Shown: one piece after another, positions 38,171 to 46,972 of the stretch
Numbering within the stretch: position 1 is the stretch's first letter
How the letters are laid out: each line of letters opens with the position of its first letter
NCBI RefSeq assembly: GCF_013607485.1
Contig: NZ_SCHP01000004.1
Span: forward strand, 22,218 to 86,217
Reading direction: 5' to 3'
DNA length: 64,000 nucleotides
Origin: Bombilactobacillus bombi
GTDB taxonomy: Bacteria; Bacillota; Bacilli; Lactobacillales; Lactobacillaceae
Translations under genes and position numbers: made by a program
Notes under the pieces: generated by a model
What the model saw: only the letters and a program-made list of their open reading frames with translations
Databases searched by the model: none
What the model was told of the DNA's origin: nothing

Positions 38171-39076
38171 CTAATCGTTAAAGTTACCAGTTTCAACGTC
38201 CTGAATAAATTTTTTCAAATGTGCAAAATAAACCGGTGCATTATCAATCATATGATGATGACCGCCATTAGGAGTGGTCTCTAGGCGAGCATGAGGAATT
38301 TCCTGCTGCATAATTCTTGCAGTAGCTAAGGGCATTGTTTCATGTTCACCAAAAGTTAAGAGAGTTGGGACGGTAATTTCGTGCAAGTGCTTACGAAAAT
38401 GCCAATCTTTAAGTTTGCCGGTAATCACAAATTCGTTATCACCTTGAAAAACATTATAGACATCTGTGGCCATGGTTGAAACCAAATGACGAATAGCTTC
38501 TGGCTGTTTACGATCAACATATTCAGCATTAAGAATATCTACATAACTTTGATAAGTTGGGTCATCCAGTTTGTTTTCTTGCTCAATTTTTTCCATATAA
38601 GCTACTTTTTTAGCACCTAGAGTATTTAAGCGGCATTGATTGACACTGCGGACATATTCATCGATTTCATCAACCATACTGGAAATAATGGCACCTTTAA
38701 GATGTTGGCCATATTTGGCAGCATACATTTGAACTAATAAACCGCCCCACGATTGACCAATTAAATAAAAATTGTCTAAACCCAGTTTTTGCCGGACTTC
38801 TTCTACTTCATTTAAAAAGTAATCATAAGTTAAATATTTTTCGGCAATTTGGGGATCACTATAATCAGGTTGATCCGAATAAAAAGATCCTAATTGATCA
38901 TACATAGAAACTTGGACGCCTAAGTCTGCTAGCTCTTGACCAAAGTTTTCCCAATATTCATGGGTACCACCGGGACCGCCATGCAAACATAATAACTTAA
39001 TATCGCCATGACCCACAGTTCGGGTCCATAAATGATAACCATTATCGAGCGTGATGATTGTTGTACCTTGTTTCAT
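38171..39076 (-). CDS. pip: Proline iminopeptidase
   Basis: A 301-residue alpha/beta-hydrolase of peptidase family S33, which removes N-terminal proline from peptides in the cytosol. Motifs are HGGPGGTHEYW (oxyanion region), DQLGSFYSDQP, the nucleophile elbow GQSWGG (about Ser 103) and the terminal His in GGHHHMIDN. ATG at 39076 gives the family N-terminus; an in-frame TTG at 39097 is possible. Monocistronic. Confidence 0.9.
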   Translation of the reverse strand: MKQGTTIITLDNGYHLWTRTVGHGDIKLLCLHGGPGGTHEYWENFGQELADLGVQVSMYDQLGSFYSDQPDYSDPQIAEKYLTYDYFLNEVEEVRQKLGLDNFYLIGQSWGGLLVQMYAAKYGQHLKGAIISSMVDEIDEYVRSVNQCRLNTLGAKKVAYMEKIEQENKLDDPTYQSYVDILNAEYVDRKQPEAIRHLVSTMATDVYNVFQGDNEFVITGKLKDWHFRKHLHEITVPTLLTFGEHETMPLATARIMQQEIPHARLETTPNGGHHHMIDNAPVYFAHLKKFIQDVETGNFND

Positions 39077-39244
39077 AACTTCACTCTTTTCTTTCAAGAT
39101 ATCTTTATCATACCAAAAATGAGAATAATTTAATAGTAAAGTCTCTAACTGATGGCTAATAGTTAAAAAACAGCATATTTCTTCTATCGATACCTAACAT
39201 ATAATTAAATAATTGTCTTTTTTGGTGGTATCAGGAAAATGTAC

Positions 39245-39282
39245 TTGGCAAAAGTTTACTTCAGTGTTATAGTGTTATAGTA
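39245..39282 (+). promoter_or_regulatory. Promoter and possible operator of the GntR-ABC operon
   Basis: TTGGCA (39245-39250), a 17-nt spacer and TATAGT (39268-39273), close to the consensus. GTTATAGT is directly repeated across the -10 region (about 39266-39281), a good place for autoregulation by the YtrA-type regulator downstream. Confidence 0.55.
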
Positions 39283-39306
39283 CAGAGATAAGAGAGGAGA
39301 AATGTC

Positions 39307-39699
39307 ATGAAGTTTAAAGACAATGTTCCGATCTATTTGCAAATTAAAGATATTATTAATCGGCAAATTATTGCTGGAAAATATTCACTAGGAGCAAAAA
39401 TTCCTTCGGTCCGCGACTTATCTGTGCAATTAGGGGTTAATATTAACACTATTCAAAAAGCGATTAATGAATTGGTACAAGAAAGTGTAGTAGTAACTAA
39501 ACGCGGATTAGGAAATTTTGTTACTGAAGATGTGCAGATAGTTGATGAACTCAAGGACGATTTAATTAAGCAAACAATTGCGGATATGTATGAGGCCTTA
39601 ACTGCTATGGGGCTTGATCAAGGAGAAATTTTTTATTATATAAAAATGTATTTAGCAGAAAGGATGAAAGATGATGACCAATCTAGTACAAATCAATAA
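39307..39699 (+). CDS. GntR-family (YtrA-type) transcriptional regulator
   Basis: A 130-residue regulator with an N-terminal winged HTH (about residues 10-75, IINRQIIAGKYSLGAKIPSVRDLSVQLGVNINTIQKA) and only a short C-terminal helical part, as in the YtrA subfamily, which represses its own ABC-transporter operon and responds to cell-wall-active compounds in Bacillus. The 3' end overlaps the ATPase gene by 29 nt. Confidence 0.87.
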   Translation: MKFKDNVPIYLQIKDIINRQIIAGKYSLGAKIPSVRDLSVQLGVNINTIQKAINELVQESVVVTKRGLGNFVTEDVQIVDELKDDLIKQTIADMYEALTAMGLDQGEIFYYIKMYLAERMKDDDQSSTNQ

Positions 39700-40387
39700 T
39701 TTAACTTATCGGAAAAATAATAAGACCATTTTACAAGATGTAAATTTAACACTTTCTGCAGGTCATTTTGTCGGTTTAGCGGGCGCAAATGGCGCTGGGA
39801 AAACTACTTTAATGCGTTTGATTGCAGGTGTGGCCAAAAATTATCAAGGCCAAATTATGGTTGGCGGCTCCAGTGATGAAGTGGCTAAGAAAGCAATTGT
39901 CAGTTATTCGGACGAATTATTAGGTTTTAACCGCCAAACAACAATTCAAGATGTAGTTTATTTTTATCAAACAGTATATCCAGACTTTTCCAGCGAACGT
40001 TATCAAAATTTGTCTCAATTTCTGAAATTGAAAAATACTGACCGGTTATCCGTTCTATCAAAGGGAACTAAAGAACGTTTGACAATTGCTTTAACATTGG
40101 CGCGTCAAGCTTCACTTTATCTACTCGATGAACCTTTTAGCGGCATTGATGTCATGAGCCGTAAGCAAATTATTCAAGGCATGCTTAATTGGGTTTCAGA
40201 AACTGCAACGGTAGTTATTAGTAGTCATCATTTGGAAGAAATTGCTAATATTTTAGATGAGTTGGTCATTATTAAGCAGCAAACTATCTTAGAGCATCGT
40301 TCGACTGATGATATCTTAGAACAAGAACATCTCTCTATTGAAGATTACTTTGAAAGTCTTTATCAAGGAGATGAAAATTATGACTAA
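39671..40387 (+). CDS. ABC transporter ATP-binding protein
   Basis: A 238-residue exporter-type ATPase. Walker A is GANGAGKTT and Walker B is LYLLDEPFSGID. The signature is unusual, LSKGTKERL in place of LSGGQ, a variant often seen in YtrB/BcrA-like proteins. It overlaps the regulator upstream and the membrane gene downstream, so all four genes of the cassette are translationally coupled or nearly so. A second in-frame ATG (39674) may be used. Confidence 0.88.
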   Translation: MMTNLVQINNLTYRKNNKTILQDVNLTLSAGHFVGLAGANGAGKTTLMRLIAGVAKNYQGQIMVGGSSDEVAKKAIVSYSDELLGFNRQTTIQDVVYFYQTVYPDFSSERYQNLSQFLKLKNTDRLSVLSKGTKERLTIALTLARQASLYLLDEPFSGIDVMSRKQIIQGMLNWVSETATVVISSHHLEEIANILDELVIIKQQTILEHRSTDDILEQEHLSIEDYFESLYQGDENYD

Positions 40388-41150
40388 ATTCACTAATGTG
40401 ATTAAAGTCAGCATACAGAGCCGGTTGCGTATGACGACACGTTTATTAATGATTAACTTAATAGTAGTTGCTGTATCCTTTGTGTTTACACTTTTTGTTA
40501 GCACAGTAAGGCCTTACTGGTCACTGAGCTTGTTTTTGAATTTGTTATTTTGGATAATAATTTTTGCTATTGCTATTATGGTACAAATGATTATTTCTTC
40601 AAGAAATAACTTACGTAGTAATCGTTTTCGACTGATACCAATCACTGAAACTAAACTGTATGTAGCAGATAGTCTGAGCTCATTGATTAGTTTTATTTAT
40701 GCCAATATTATTCAGGTGATAATTTTATTTGTATCTTTAAAATTATTATGGCTGACGCTTCCTAATGACGATATAGGTGCAGGATTCCGAGCAGGATTTA
40801 TTCATGGCAATAGTCATTCTGGTGGTGTTGGAGGCAATTTAGCAAGTCTTTTATCACCAATATTAATTATTATGTTAGTGCATTTAGTCGATTTTTTTAG
40901 TACCTTTATTTTGAATTATATTCCTGGTGGTGCTCAAAAATTCGTTAAAATTATAGTTTATCTTGTTGTCATTTCTATTGCTGTTTATCTTATTTTTAAT
41001 GTAATCAAAATTTTATATTCATTATTTACCGGCAATTTAGTTCATCAAGCTACCTCAATTTGGCTGGCTAATGGTGTAATTGCTGCTCTAGTTATAGTAG
41101 TAGGAGCGATTAATATTTATTTATTACGTCGTGTAGAAACTATTCGCTAA
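40380..41150 (+). CDS. ABC transporter membrane protein, copy 1
   Basis: A 256-residue protein with about six hydrophobic segments and no recognisable catalytic motif. ATG 40380, 9 nt after AAGGAG, overlaps the ATPase stop by 8 nt; the longer frame to 40338 is inside the ATPase gene. It is a paralogue of the next gene: same length and same landmarks (RLIPI, LLSPILI, HLVDFFST, NYIPGGAQ, VETIR at the end). Presumed channel half of an exporter or resistance/immunity transporter. Confidence 0.75.
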   Translation: MTKFTNVIKVSIQSRLRMTTRLLMINLIVVAVSFVFTLFVSTVRPYWSLSLFLNLLFWIIIFAIAIMVQMIISSRNNLRSNRFRLIPITETKLYVADSLSSLISFIYANIIQVIILFVSLKLLWLTLPNDDIGAGFRAGFIHGNSHSGGVGGNLASLLSPILIIMLVHLVDFFSTFILNYIPGGAQKFVKIIVYLVVISIAVYLIFNVIKILYSLFTGNLVHQATSIWLANGVIAALVIVVGAINIYLLRRVETIR

Positions 41151-41171
41151 TAATCAATGGTGGAGGTTAAA

Positions 41172-41942
41172 ATGACTAAATTTTCACGAGTTTTAAAAGT
41201 TACTTTACAAAAACAACTGGCAATGTTGACGCGTACCATATTGATTTACTTATTAGTGGTGGCAGTTTCCTTTATCTTTTCCTTATTTATTTCCACTTCG
41301 GGTAAATATTGGTCAACTGGCTTAATGGGTAATGTTTTTGCCTGGACTCCAATTTTTATAATAGTTTATCTGGTGCGTTTGATTTTGCTATCGAAAAATC
41401 AAATGAAGAGTAATAGTTTTCGCTTAATTCCAATATCTACCAATAAGCTATATCTAGCAAATATTTTAGGAGTTTTTATTAGTTTGCTGTATGTTCAAAT
41501 TATTCATAGTATTTTTATTATTTTAAGTGTTGTATTAGGTTTCTTTACAATTCCTCATGCACAAATTTCTGGCTTTTATTGGCGGCAAGTATTTACCCCA
41601 CAAACTATTAATGCCAGTCTCGGCGGTTTGTTGCTGGGTATGTTATCGCCAATCCTAATAGTTATTTTAGTTCATTTAATTGACTTTTTTAGTACGGTGA
41701 TTTTAAAGTACATTCCCGGTGGCGCTCAAAGAATTGTTAGGGTGATTGTCTATATTATAGTTATCGCCTTAGTAATTTATATTTTGTCTAATATTTCTGG
41801 ATTAGGGATATCAATTGTTAATGGCAGTTTCTTAGAAAGAGCGGGAGCTGTTTGGTTAGTCGATGGTGAATTCATAATTTTTGTTATCTTGGCAATTTTG
41901 ATTAATTTAGGATTGTTACGCAGTGTAGAAACTATTCGTTGA
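41172..41942 (+). CDS. ABC transporter membrane protein, copy 2
   Basis: A 256-residue hydrophobic paralogue of the gene at 40380, sharing start MTKF, FRLIPI, LLSPILI, HLIDFFST, KYIPGGAQR and the terminal VETIR. GGAGG at about 41161-41165 supports ATG 41172 over the upstream GTG/ATG codons. The pair probably forms a heterodimer with the single ATPase. Substrate unknown. Confidence 0.75.
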   Translation: MTKFSRVLKVTLQKQLAMLTRTILIYLLVVAVSFIFSLFISTSGKYWSTGLMGNVFAWTPIFIIVYLVRLILLSKNQMKSNSFRLIPISTNKLYLANILGVFISLLYVQIIHSIFIILSVVLGFFTIPHAQISGFYWRQVFTPQTINASLGGLLLGMLSPILIVILVHLIDFFSTVILKYIPGGAQRIVRVIVYIIVIALVIYILSNISGLGISIVNGSFLERAGAVWLVDGEFIIFVILAILINLGLLRSVETIR

Positions 41943-42046
41943 ATTTAATTTATATGTTATTCTACCTTAAAAACTAAAGCTAGGACTTGTAGATTGAATT
42001 GTATTGGATAAGTCTTTTAAAATACAAAAATAAAATTATTTAAAAA

Positions 42047-42083
42047 CATGGAGTTAAGGCAATAGTGCTGTTTTAACTCCATG
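42047..42083. other. Hairpin between the ABC cassette and helD
   Basis: CATGGAGTTAA (42047-42057) pairs perfectly with TTAACTCCATG (42073-42083), 15-nt loop. A poor U-run follows on the plus strand, and A-rich sequence precedes it. It may be a weak terminator of the ABC operon. Confidence 0.45.
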
Positions 42084-42189
42084 ATTTGGTTTGTCAGGTA
42101 ATTCTAAGTAGCAGCTCTTTACTATTAATTGAACCTAAAGTATGCTACAATATTTCGTTAATATTGGAAGAGGGCCAGGAGTGAGGGTC

Positions 42190-44493
42190 ATGGCAAAGAC
42201 AAAAAAATACGACGAGCAACAATTAGAGCAGCAGCATTTACAAGATATTATTCAACAAATTAAGCAAGCTAAAAATAAACTGACGCATAGTATTAGTCAT
42301 GCGAAAGCTGATATTGATGATATTAATCGCACCTTTAACGATGATGTACACATTAGTTTGGGGGATGACTCGGTTTCTATTGCGGCAGCACTTTCAATTC
42401 ACCAACAGCAGCAAATGCTTGCCGAACGCAATAATGCTTGGCAGCGATCGCAACAACAATTGGGAATTTTGGAAAAATTAGAAAAAAATCCATATTTTGC
42501 CCGGATTGATTTTCGTGAATTACCCAGTGGTAAACCCGAGACTATTTATATTGGATTGGCCTCTTTTACAGATCAGCAGAATCATTTTTTGATTTATGAT
42601 TGGCGGGCACCCATTTCTTCAATTTATTATGATGGGAAATTAGGCAAAGTTACCTATCAAACTCCTGATGGTGAGCAGGCGGTAGAAGTTTCCTTAAAGC
42701 GTCAATTTATTTTGGAAAATGGGCGGATAGTTTCCATGTTTGATACCCAAGAAACTATCGGCGACCAAATGCTACTAACAGCTTTAAATCAAAATGCTTC
42801 AACAAAGATGCAAGGAATTGTTACTACTATTCAACAAGAACAAAACCAAATTATTCGTGATACTAAATCCGATTTGTTATTTGTTCAGGGAGCCGCTGGT
42901 TCTGGTAAAACTTCTGCAATTTTACAACGTATAGCTTATTTGTTGTATCGCTATCGAAAGAAATTAACTTCTGGACAAGTTGTGATGTTTTCGCCGAATA
43001 TGCTTTTTAATGATTATGTCAGCCAAGTTTTACCGGAGATGGGCGAACAGAATATGGTGCAGATGACCTATCTACAATACGTTGCACGGCGCCTACCACA
43101 AGTACAAGTACAAAATCTCTATCAACAGTTTGAGCAAAGTCAAAAGAAAGTAGTTTCTAATGCCAATCAATTAGTAGATGATTTGGACTTTTTTAAGTTT
43201 GAAACTCAATATGCGCAACACTTAGGCCAAGGCGGGGTGCATTTTCGCAATCTTTATTTCCATAAAAAGGTTCTGATTGCGCGGGAAAAAATTGCTGAGA
43301 TTTATTATGGTTTTGGCCCGCAATATAATCTTTTAAATCGTATTGATGCCACTAATAATGCCTTGATAAAAATTGTCCAGCGCAAGATTAGTACAGAAAT
43401 GCGTAAAAAATGGGTACAAAATCAAATTCAAGATCTCAGTCAAGAAGAGTTACGGCAATTGTATGATTTCCCTGATCAAGAGTTCAAGAATAGCAATGAA
43501 GAAATGAAGTTTTTGGCCCGCAAGATTGTTACCCAAGCCTTGCGGCCAGTAGTTAAACAGATTCGTCACCATGGTTTTATTAACTTTGCAGCAACTTATT
43601 ATGAATTTTTAAAACAAGTGCCGCAACTATTGTCCTTGGAACAATATCATATCAGCAATACAGAATGGCAAAATTATCTAGCAGAGTATGCCCGTGATTG
43701 GGAAAACAAAAAAATCTCTTTAAAAAATATTTCGCCTTATTTATATTTATATGATTTAATCACAGGGCACCACGGTGATTTAACAATGAAATTTGTATTT
43801 ATTGATGAAATTCAAGATTATACACCATTTCAATTAGCATACTTGCAATACAATTTTCCTCGGGCTCGTTATACAATGTTAGGAGATTTAAACCAAGCTA
43901 TTTTTACCCAAGATAATGCCCATAGTATTCTCCAGGAAGTAAGCCATTTATTTGATCCGGAAAAAACTCGAGTTGTGCAGTTAACCCATTCTTATCGTTC
44001 AACCAAGCAAATTACCAACTTTACTAAGCATTTATTGACAGCTGGTGAAAAAATTGTTCCCTTTGAACGTTCCGGTAAGCTGCCGAATATTATAGTTAGT
44101 TCTGCTTCTGCTGCGATGTTGACTGCTGTTCAAACCCAATTGCAAAAAAATCACCATGAACATTACGTGACTGCAATTATTACGAAAGATTTAACGCAGG
44201 CTCAGCAATTAACGCAACAACTACAAGCACAAAATGTTAAGATTACTTTAATTAAATCGGAGAATCAGCGTCTCGCTGCTGGAGATTTGGTCATACCAGC
44301 TTATTTAGCTAAGGGATTGGAATTTGACGCTGTTATTATGTGGAATGCGACGGCTGGTGAATTTTCCAGTAATGATCACCAGTTGATATATACAATTACT
44401 TCCCGGGCCATGCACCAGTTAACAATTATCGCACAGCAAAAGTTAGATCCGATTATTGCTGCAATTCCCCCAGAGTTAGCCCGTTGGGAATAA
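42190..44493 (+). CDS. helD: RNA polymerase recycling motor HelD
   Basis: A 767-residue UvrD-like superfamily 1 ATPase. HelD removes stalled RNA polymerase from DNA in Gram-positive bacteria. An N-terminal coiled-coil arm (about residues 1-110), the DWRAPISSIYYDG region, Walker A GAAGSGKTS (about 233), motif II FIDEIQDYTP and late helicase motifs (QLTHSYRS, LAKGLEFDAV) are present. ATG 42190 follows AGGAGTGAGGG; the frame extends upstream without support. The terminator at 44590 ends the gene. Confidence 0.88.
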   Translation: MAKTKKYDEQQLEQQHLQDIIQQIKQAKNKLTHSISHAKADIDDINRTFNDDVHISLGDDSVSIAAALSIHQQQQMLAERNNAWQRSQQQLGILEKLEKNPYFARIDFRELPSGKPETIYIGLASFTDQQNHFLIYDWRAPISSIYYDGKLGKVTYQTPDGEQAVEVSLKRQFILENGRIVSMFDTQETIGDQMLLTALNQNASTKMQGIVTTIQQEQNQIIRDTKSDLLFVQGAAGSGKTSAILQRIAYLLYRYRKKLTSGQVVMFSPNMLFNDYVSQVLPEMGEQNMVQMTYLQYVARRLPQVQVQNLYQQFEQSQKKVVSNANQLVDDLDFFKFETQYAQHLGQGGVHFRNLYFHKKVLIAREKIAEIYYGFGPQYNLLNRIDATNNALIKIVQRKISTEMRKKWVQNQIQDLSQEELRQLYDFPDQEFKNSNEEMKFLARKIVTQALRPVVKQIRHHGFINFAATYYEFLKQVPQLLSLEQYHISNTEWQNYLAEYARDWENKKISLKNISPYLYLYDLITGHHGDLTMKFVFIDEIQDYTPFQLAYLQYNFPRARYTMLGDLNQAIFTQDNAHSILQEVSHLFDPEKTRVVQLTHSYRSTKQITNFTKHLLTAGEKIVPFERSGKLPNIIVSSASAAMLTAVQTQLQKNHHEHYVTAIITKDLTQAQQLTQQLQAQNVKITLIKSENQRLAAGDLVIPAYLAKGLEFDAVIMWNATAGEFSSNDHQLIYTITSRAMHQLTIIAQQKLDPIIAAIPPELARWE

Positions 44494-44589
44494 TTAGTTA
44501 GTGTTAAATTTAAAAATTTGGGTGATAGCTTTCTTAATAAATTGACTTCAATTCTATTAGAGAAAGAAGCACATTTAAGAATATCGCAG

Positions 44590-44626
44590 AGGACTGTGGC
44601 AAATATTTTGTCGCGGTCCTATTTTT
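44590..44626 (+). terminator. Rho-independent terminator after helD
   Basis: A 14-bp stem including three G-U pairs (44590-44603 with 44606-44620 region), then ATTTTTA. Confidence 0.75.
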
Positions 44627-44721
44627 ATACTAATTATTACTGTTTTTAAGCAAAATGATTGCTTCATCGTACTAGTTTTTATTAAAATTATTATTTGTGT
44701 TTTAATTATGGAAGAAAGAAT

Positions 44722-45924
44722 GTGTTTTGTGTGCGGAAAAAAGATTTTTACTGGCTAGCGGCTGGAATATTATTGATTGCAGCTAATTTACGTTTGCCGA
44801 TTACTATGATGCCACCAATATTGCCTTGGTTAAAATCTGAATTAGGGCTTGCTACGAGTATGGGGGGACTTTTAACTACAATTCCTTTATTAATTTTTTC
44901 AATTTTGTCACCCTTAATAGCTAATTGGGGTGTTAAAAAGGGTAATGCACAGGTATTGTTAATTACACTAACTATTTTGGCTTTAGGATCTTATTTGCGA
45001 GTTATTCCCAATCAATGGATTTTAATTGGGGCTACTATCCTGGTAGGAATTGGTATTTCTGGAGGCAATGTTTTATTGCCTGCAGTTATTCAAGAATATT
45101 TTCCTCATAAAACTGTTATTTTAACTAGTTTGTATACTTTCATGATGGGTTTTGTTGCTTCTATAGGTACCGGTGTAGCAGCACCTTTGACAAAGGCAGC
45201 TAATTTAGGAACTAGCATTGCGGTAATTTCAGGATTTAGTCTTTTGGCCTTAGGAGTTTGGTTTTTAGTTGTTCACAAACTTCCACAAACGGCTCAAAAA
45301 CAGGCTGGTCTAAAAAAGGGGCATACTTTTGCTTTGCTGCATTATCGGTTGACTTGGATGATTACTTTTTTCTTTGGTGCGCAATCTTTATTATATTATT
45401 CGATGCTGACTTGGCTGCCTGTTTATTGGTCTGATACCGGATTTTCTACTACCACTAGCGGTTTATTAGCTACTATTTTTCAACTGTCAGGAATGCCTTT
45501 ATCCTTATTAACACCGATAATTGCTCGTAAAAAATCGGGTATGTATTTTATTAGTTGTTTAATGGGTGGCGGCTTTGGTTTGGGTGCCATTTTGTTGTTA
45601 ATGTTTCAGCATAACTTTGTTTTAAATTTATTTATTGCAGTTTTATTAGGAGTGGCAGCCGGTGCGTCTTTTAGTATGTGTGTGGTCTTTTTTCAAAGGA
45701 AGACCAGTTCAATTGTAGAAACTGCCCAGATATCTGGTCTGGCTCAGTCTTTTGGCTACTTGTTAGCGGCCTGTGGACCAGTACTTAGCGGCTTAATTAA
45801 TAGTTGGACTAATGCTTGGTGGCCGGTTTTAGTGATTTATTTGATAATTGCTTTGTTAATGGGATTTGATGGTATTTTAATTACTAACCATCAACCATTG
45901 AAAACTAATGAGTCAACTTTATAG
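44722..45924 (+). CDS. MFS transporter, CynX/NimT family
   Basis: A roughly 400-residue 12-TM major facilitator. The first segment AANLRLPITMMPPILPWLK is typical of the CynX/NimT (cyanate/nitroimidazole) family, whose substrates are poorly known. GTG 44722, 7 nt after GGAAG, is proposed as start; TTG 44695 or GTG 44731 are alternatives. The 3' end overlaps the convergent AraC regulator by 6 bp. No partner gene suggests a substrate. Confidence 0.8.
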   Translation: MFCVRKKDFYWLAAGILLIAANLRLPITMMPPILPWLKSELGLATSMGGLLTTIPLLIFSILSPLIANWGVKKGNAQVLLITLTILALGSYLRVIPNQWILIGATILVGIGISGGNVLLPAVIQEYFPHKTVILTSLYTFMMGFVASIGTGVAAPLTKAANLGTSIAVISGFSLLALGVWFLVVHKLPQTAQKQAGLKKGHTFALLHYRLTWMITFFFGAQSLLYYSMLTWLPVYWSDTGFSTTTSGLLATIFQLSGMPLSLLTPIIARKKSGMYFISCLMGGGFGLGAILLLMFQHNFVLNLFIAVLLGVAAGASFSMCVVFFQRKTSSIVETAQISGLAQSFGYLLAACGPVLSGLINSWTNAWWPVLVIYLIIALLMGFDGILITNHQPLKTNESTL

Positions 45925-46893
45925 AACTGATAAGTTACGCTCACCAGGATTTTTTTTAAAGTATTCTTTGTATTTTTTATAGAAGAAGCTTTTATTAGTA
46001 ATGCCGACTGTTTCCATAATCGAATTGATTGGTAGCGTAGTCGAGGTCAGTAACTCATTAGCGCGAATAATTCTTTGTTGAGTTCTTAAATTAGTGAAAT
46101 TTTGTCCAGTCATTTTGGTAATTAAATTACTCAAATAATTTTTATTATATCCATATTTAAGGGCTAATTGTGATAAAGTAATGGTTTGATAATTTTGAGT
46201 AATATCTTCTAAAATGTTGAACATCAACTTTTGTTTATCATTGGATAAGTTTTTAGTGGGCATCGGATGGTGTCTAATAATCTTAATCAATAAAATATTC
46301 AGATAAGATTCTACTACGGAATTAGAATAGCTTTTTTTAAAGAAATATTCTTCAATCATTTGCTCCATTGTAGTTTTAATATCGGAATTATCATCTTTAT
46401 TAAAAAGAATGTAATTTTGACTCAAGGGCTGTCCTAAAGAAATATCAGCCAAAAATTTATAAGAAAGACTATTACTTTTGTGAATGTCATGCAGTAATTT
46501 GAAAGTAATATTTTTATTAGTGAATAAGACATTAATTAAGATATCGTTTTCATTTAAAGCAGAAATGGAATGCTGTGCGCCGACGTTCATTAAGAGAATA
46601 TCCCCTGCATTGAGTTGAATTGGTTTACCATCAACTATTTGCTGGCAAGATCCAGAAAACATATAATTAATTTCAAGAAACCTTTGTCCATGTAACGGAT
46701 AAGGAGCAAAACGGTTATGTTTACTGATATAGACGGCCTGTTTTCCTAAAAAATAATCTTTTTTTAAAATTGGAATCTTTTGTTGCTCATCCCAAGCTGC
46801 AGCAGGCATATCATTAATAAATTCGTGAGTTTGCAGTTGTTTCTTTTCAATGGCATTTTTGTGATTTAATAAAGCGACTATTTTAGAATTCAA
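45919..46893 (-). CDS. AraC-family transcriptional regulator
   Basis: A 324-residue regulator with an N-terminal cupin-like sensor domain (about residues 40-140, RFLEINYMFSGSCQQIVDG and LLMNVGAQH) and a C-terminal AraC double HTH (about 225-320, LSQLALKYGYNKNYLSNLITKMTG then SIMETVGITNKSFFYKKYKEYF). The start is TTG at 46893 after AGGGAG. It sits next to the alcohol dehydrogenase and rhamnose genes, so a RhaR/RhaS-like activator is likely but not proven. It is the only regulator adjacent to the rha cluster. Confidence 0.85.
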   Translation of the reverse strand: MNSKIVALLNHKNAIEKKQLQTHEFINDMPAAAWDEQQKIPILKKDYFLGKQAVYISKHNRFAPYPLHGQRFLEINYMFSGSCQQIVDGKPIQLNAGDILLMNVGAQHSISALNENDILINVLFTNKNITFKLLHDIHKSNSLSYKFLADISLGQPLSQNYILFNKDDNSDIKTTMEQMIEEYFFKKSYSNSVVESYLNILLIKIIRHHPMPTKNLSNDKQKLMFNILEDITQNYQTITLSQLALKYGYNKNYLSNLITKMTGQNFTNLRTQQRIIRANELLTSTTLPINSIMETVGITNKSFFYKKYKEYFKKNPGERNLSVL

Positions 46894-46917
46894 ACTCTTT
46901 TCTCCCTTATATTTTTA

Positions 46918-46957
46918 ACAAAAGCCCCTCTTGCTTACTTAATAAACAAGAGGGGTT
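46918..46957 (-). terminator. Terminator of the alcohol dehydrogenase gene
   Basis: A 9-bp GC-rich stem (CCCCTCTTG 46925-46933 with CAAGAGGGG 46947-46955) followed by CTTTTG on the minus strand, between adh and the AraC gene. Confidence 0.75.
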
Positions 46958-46972
46958 TGATAGTTTATGGAA

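Noticed and set aside
46925..46955. Inverted repeat as an operator for the AraC gene
   Set aside because: GC-rich stem with a U-run on the minus strand right after adh is better explained as its terminator.
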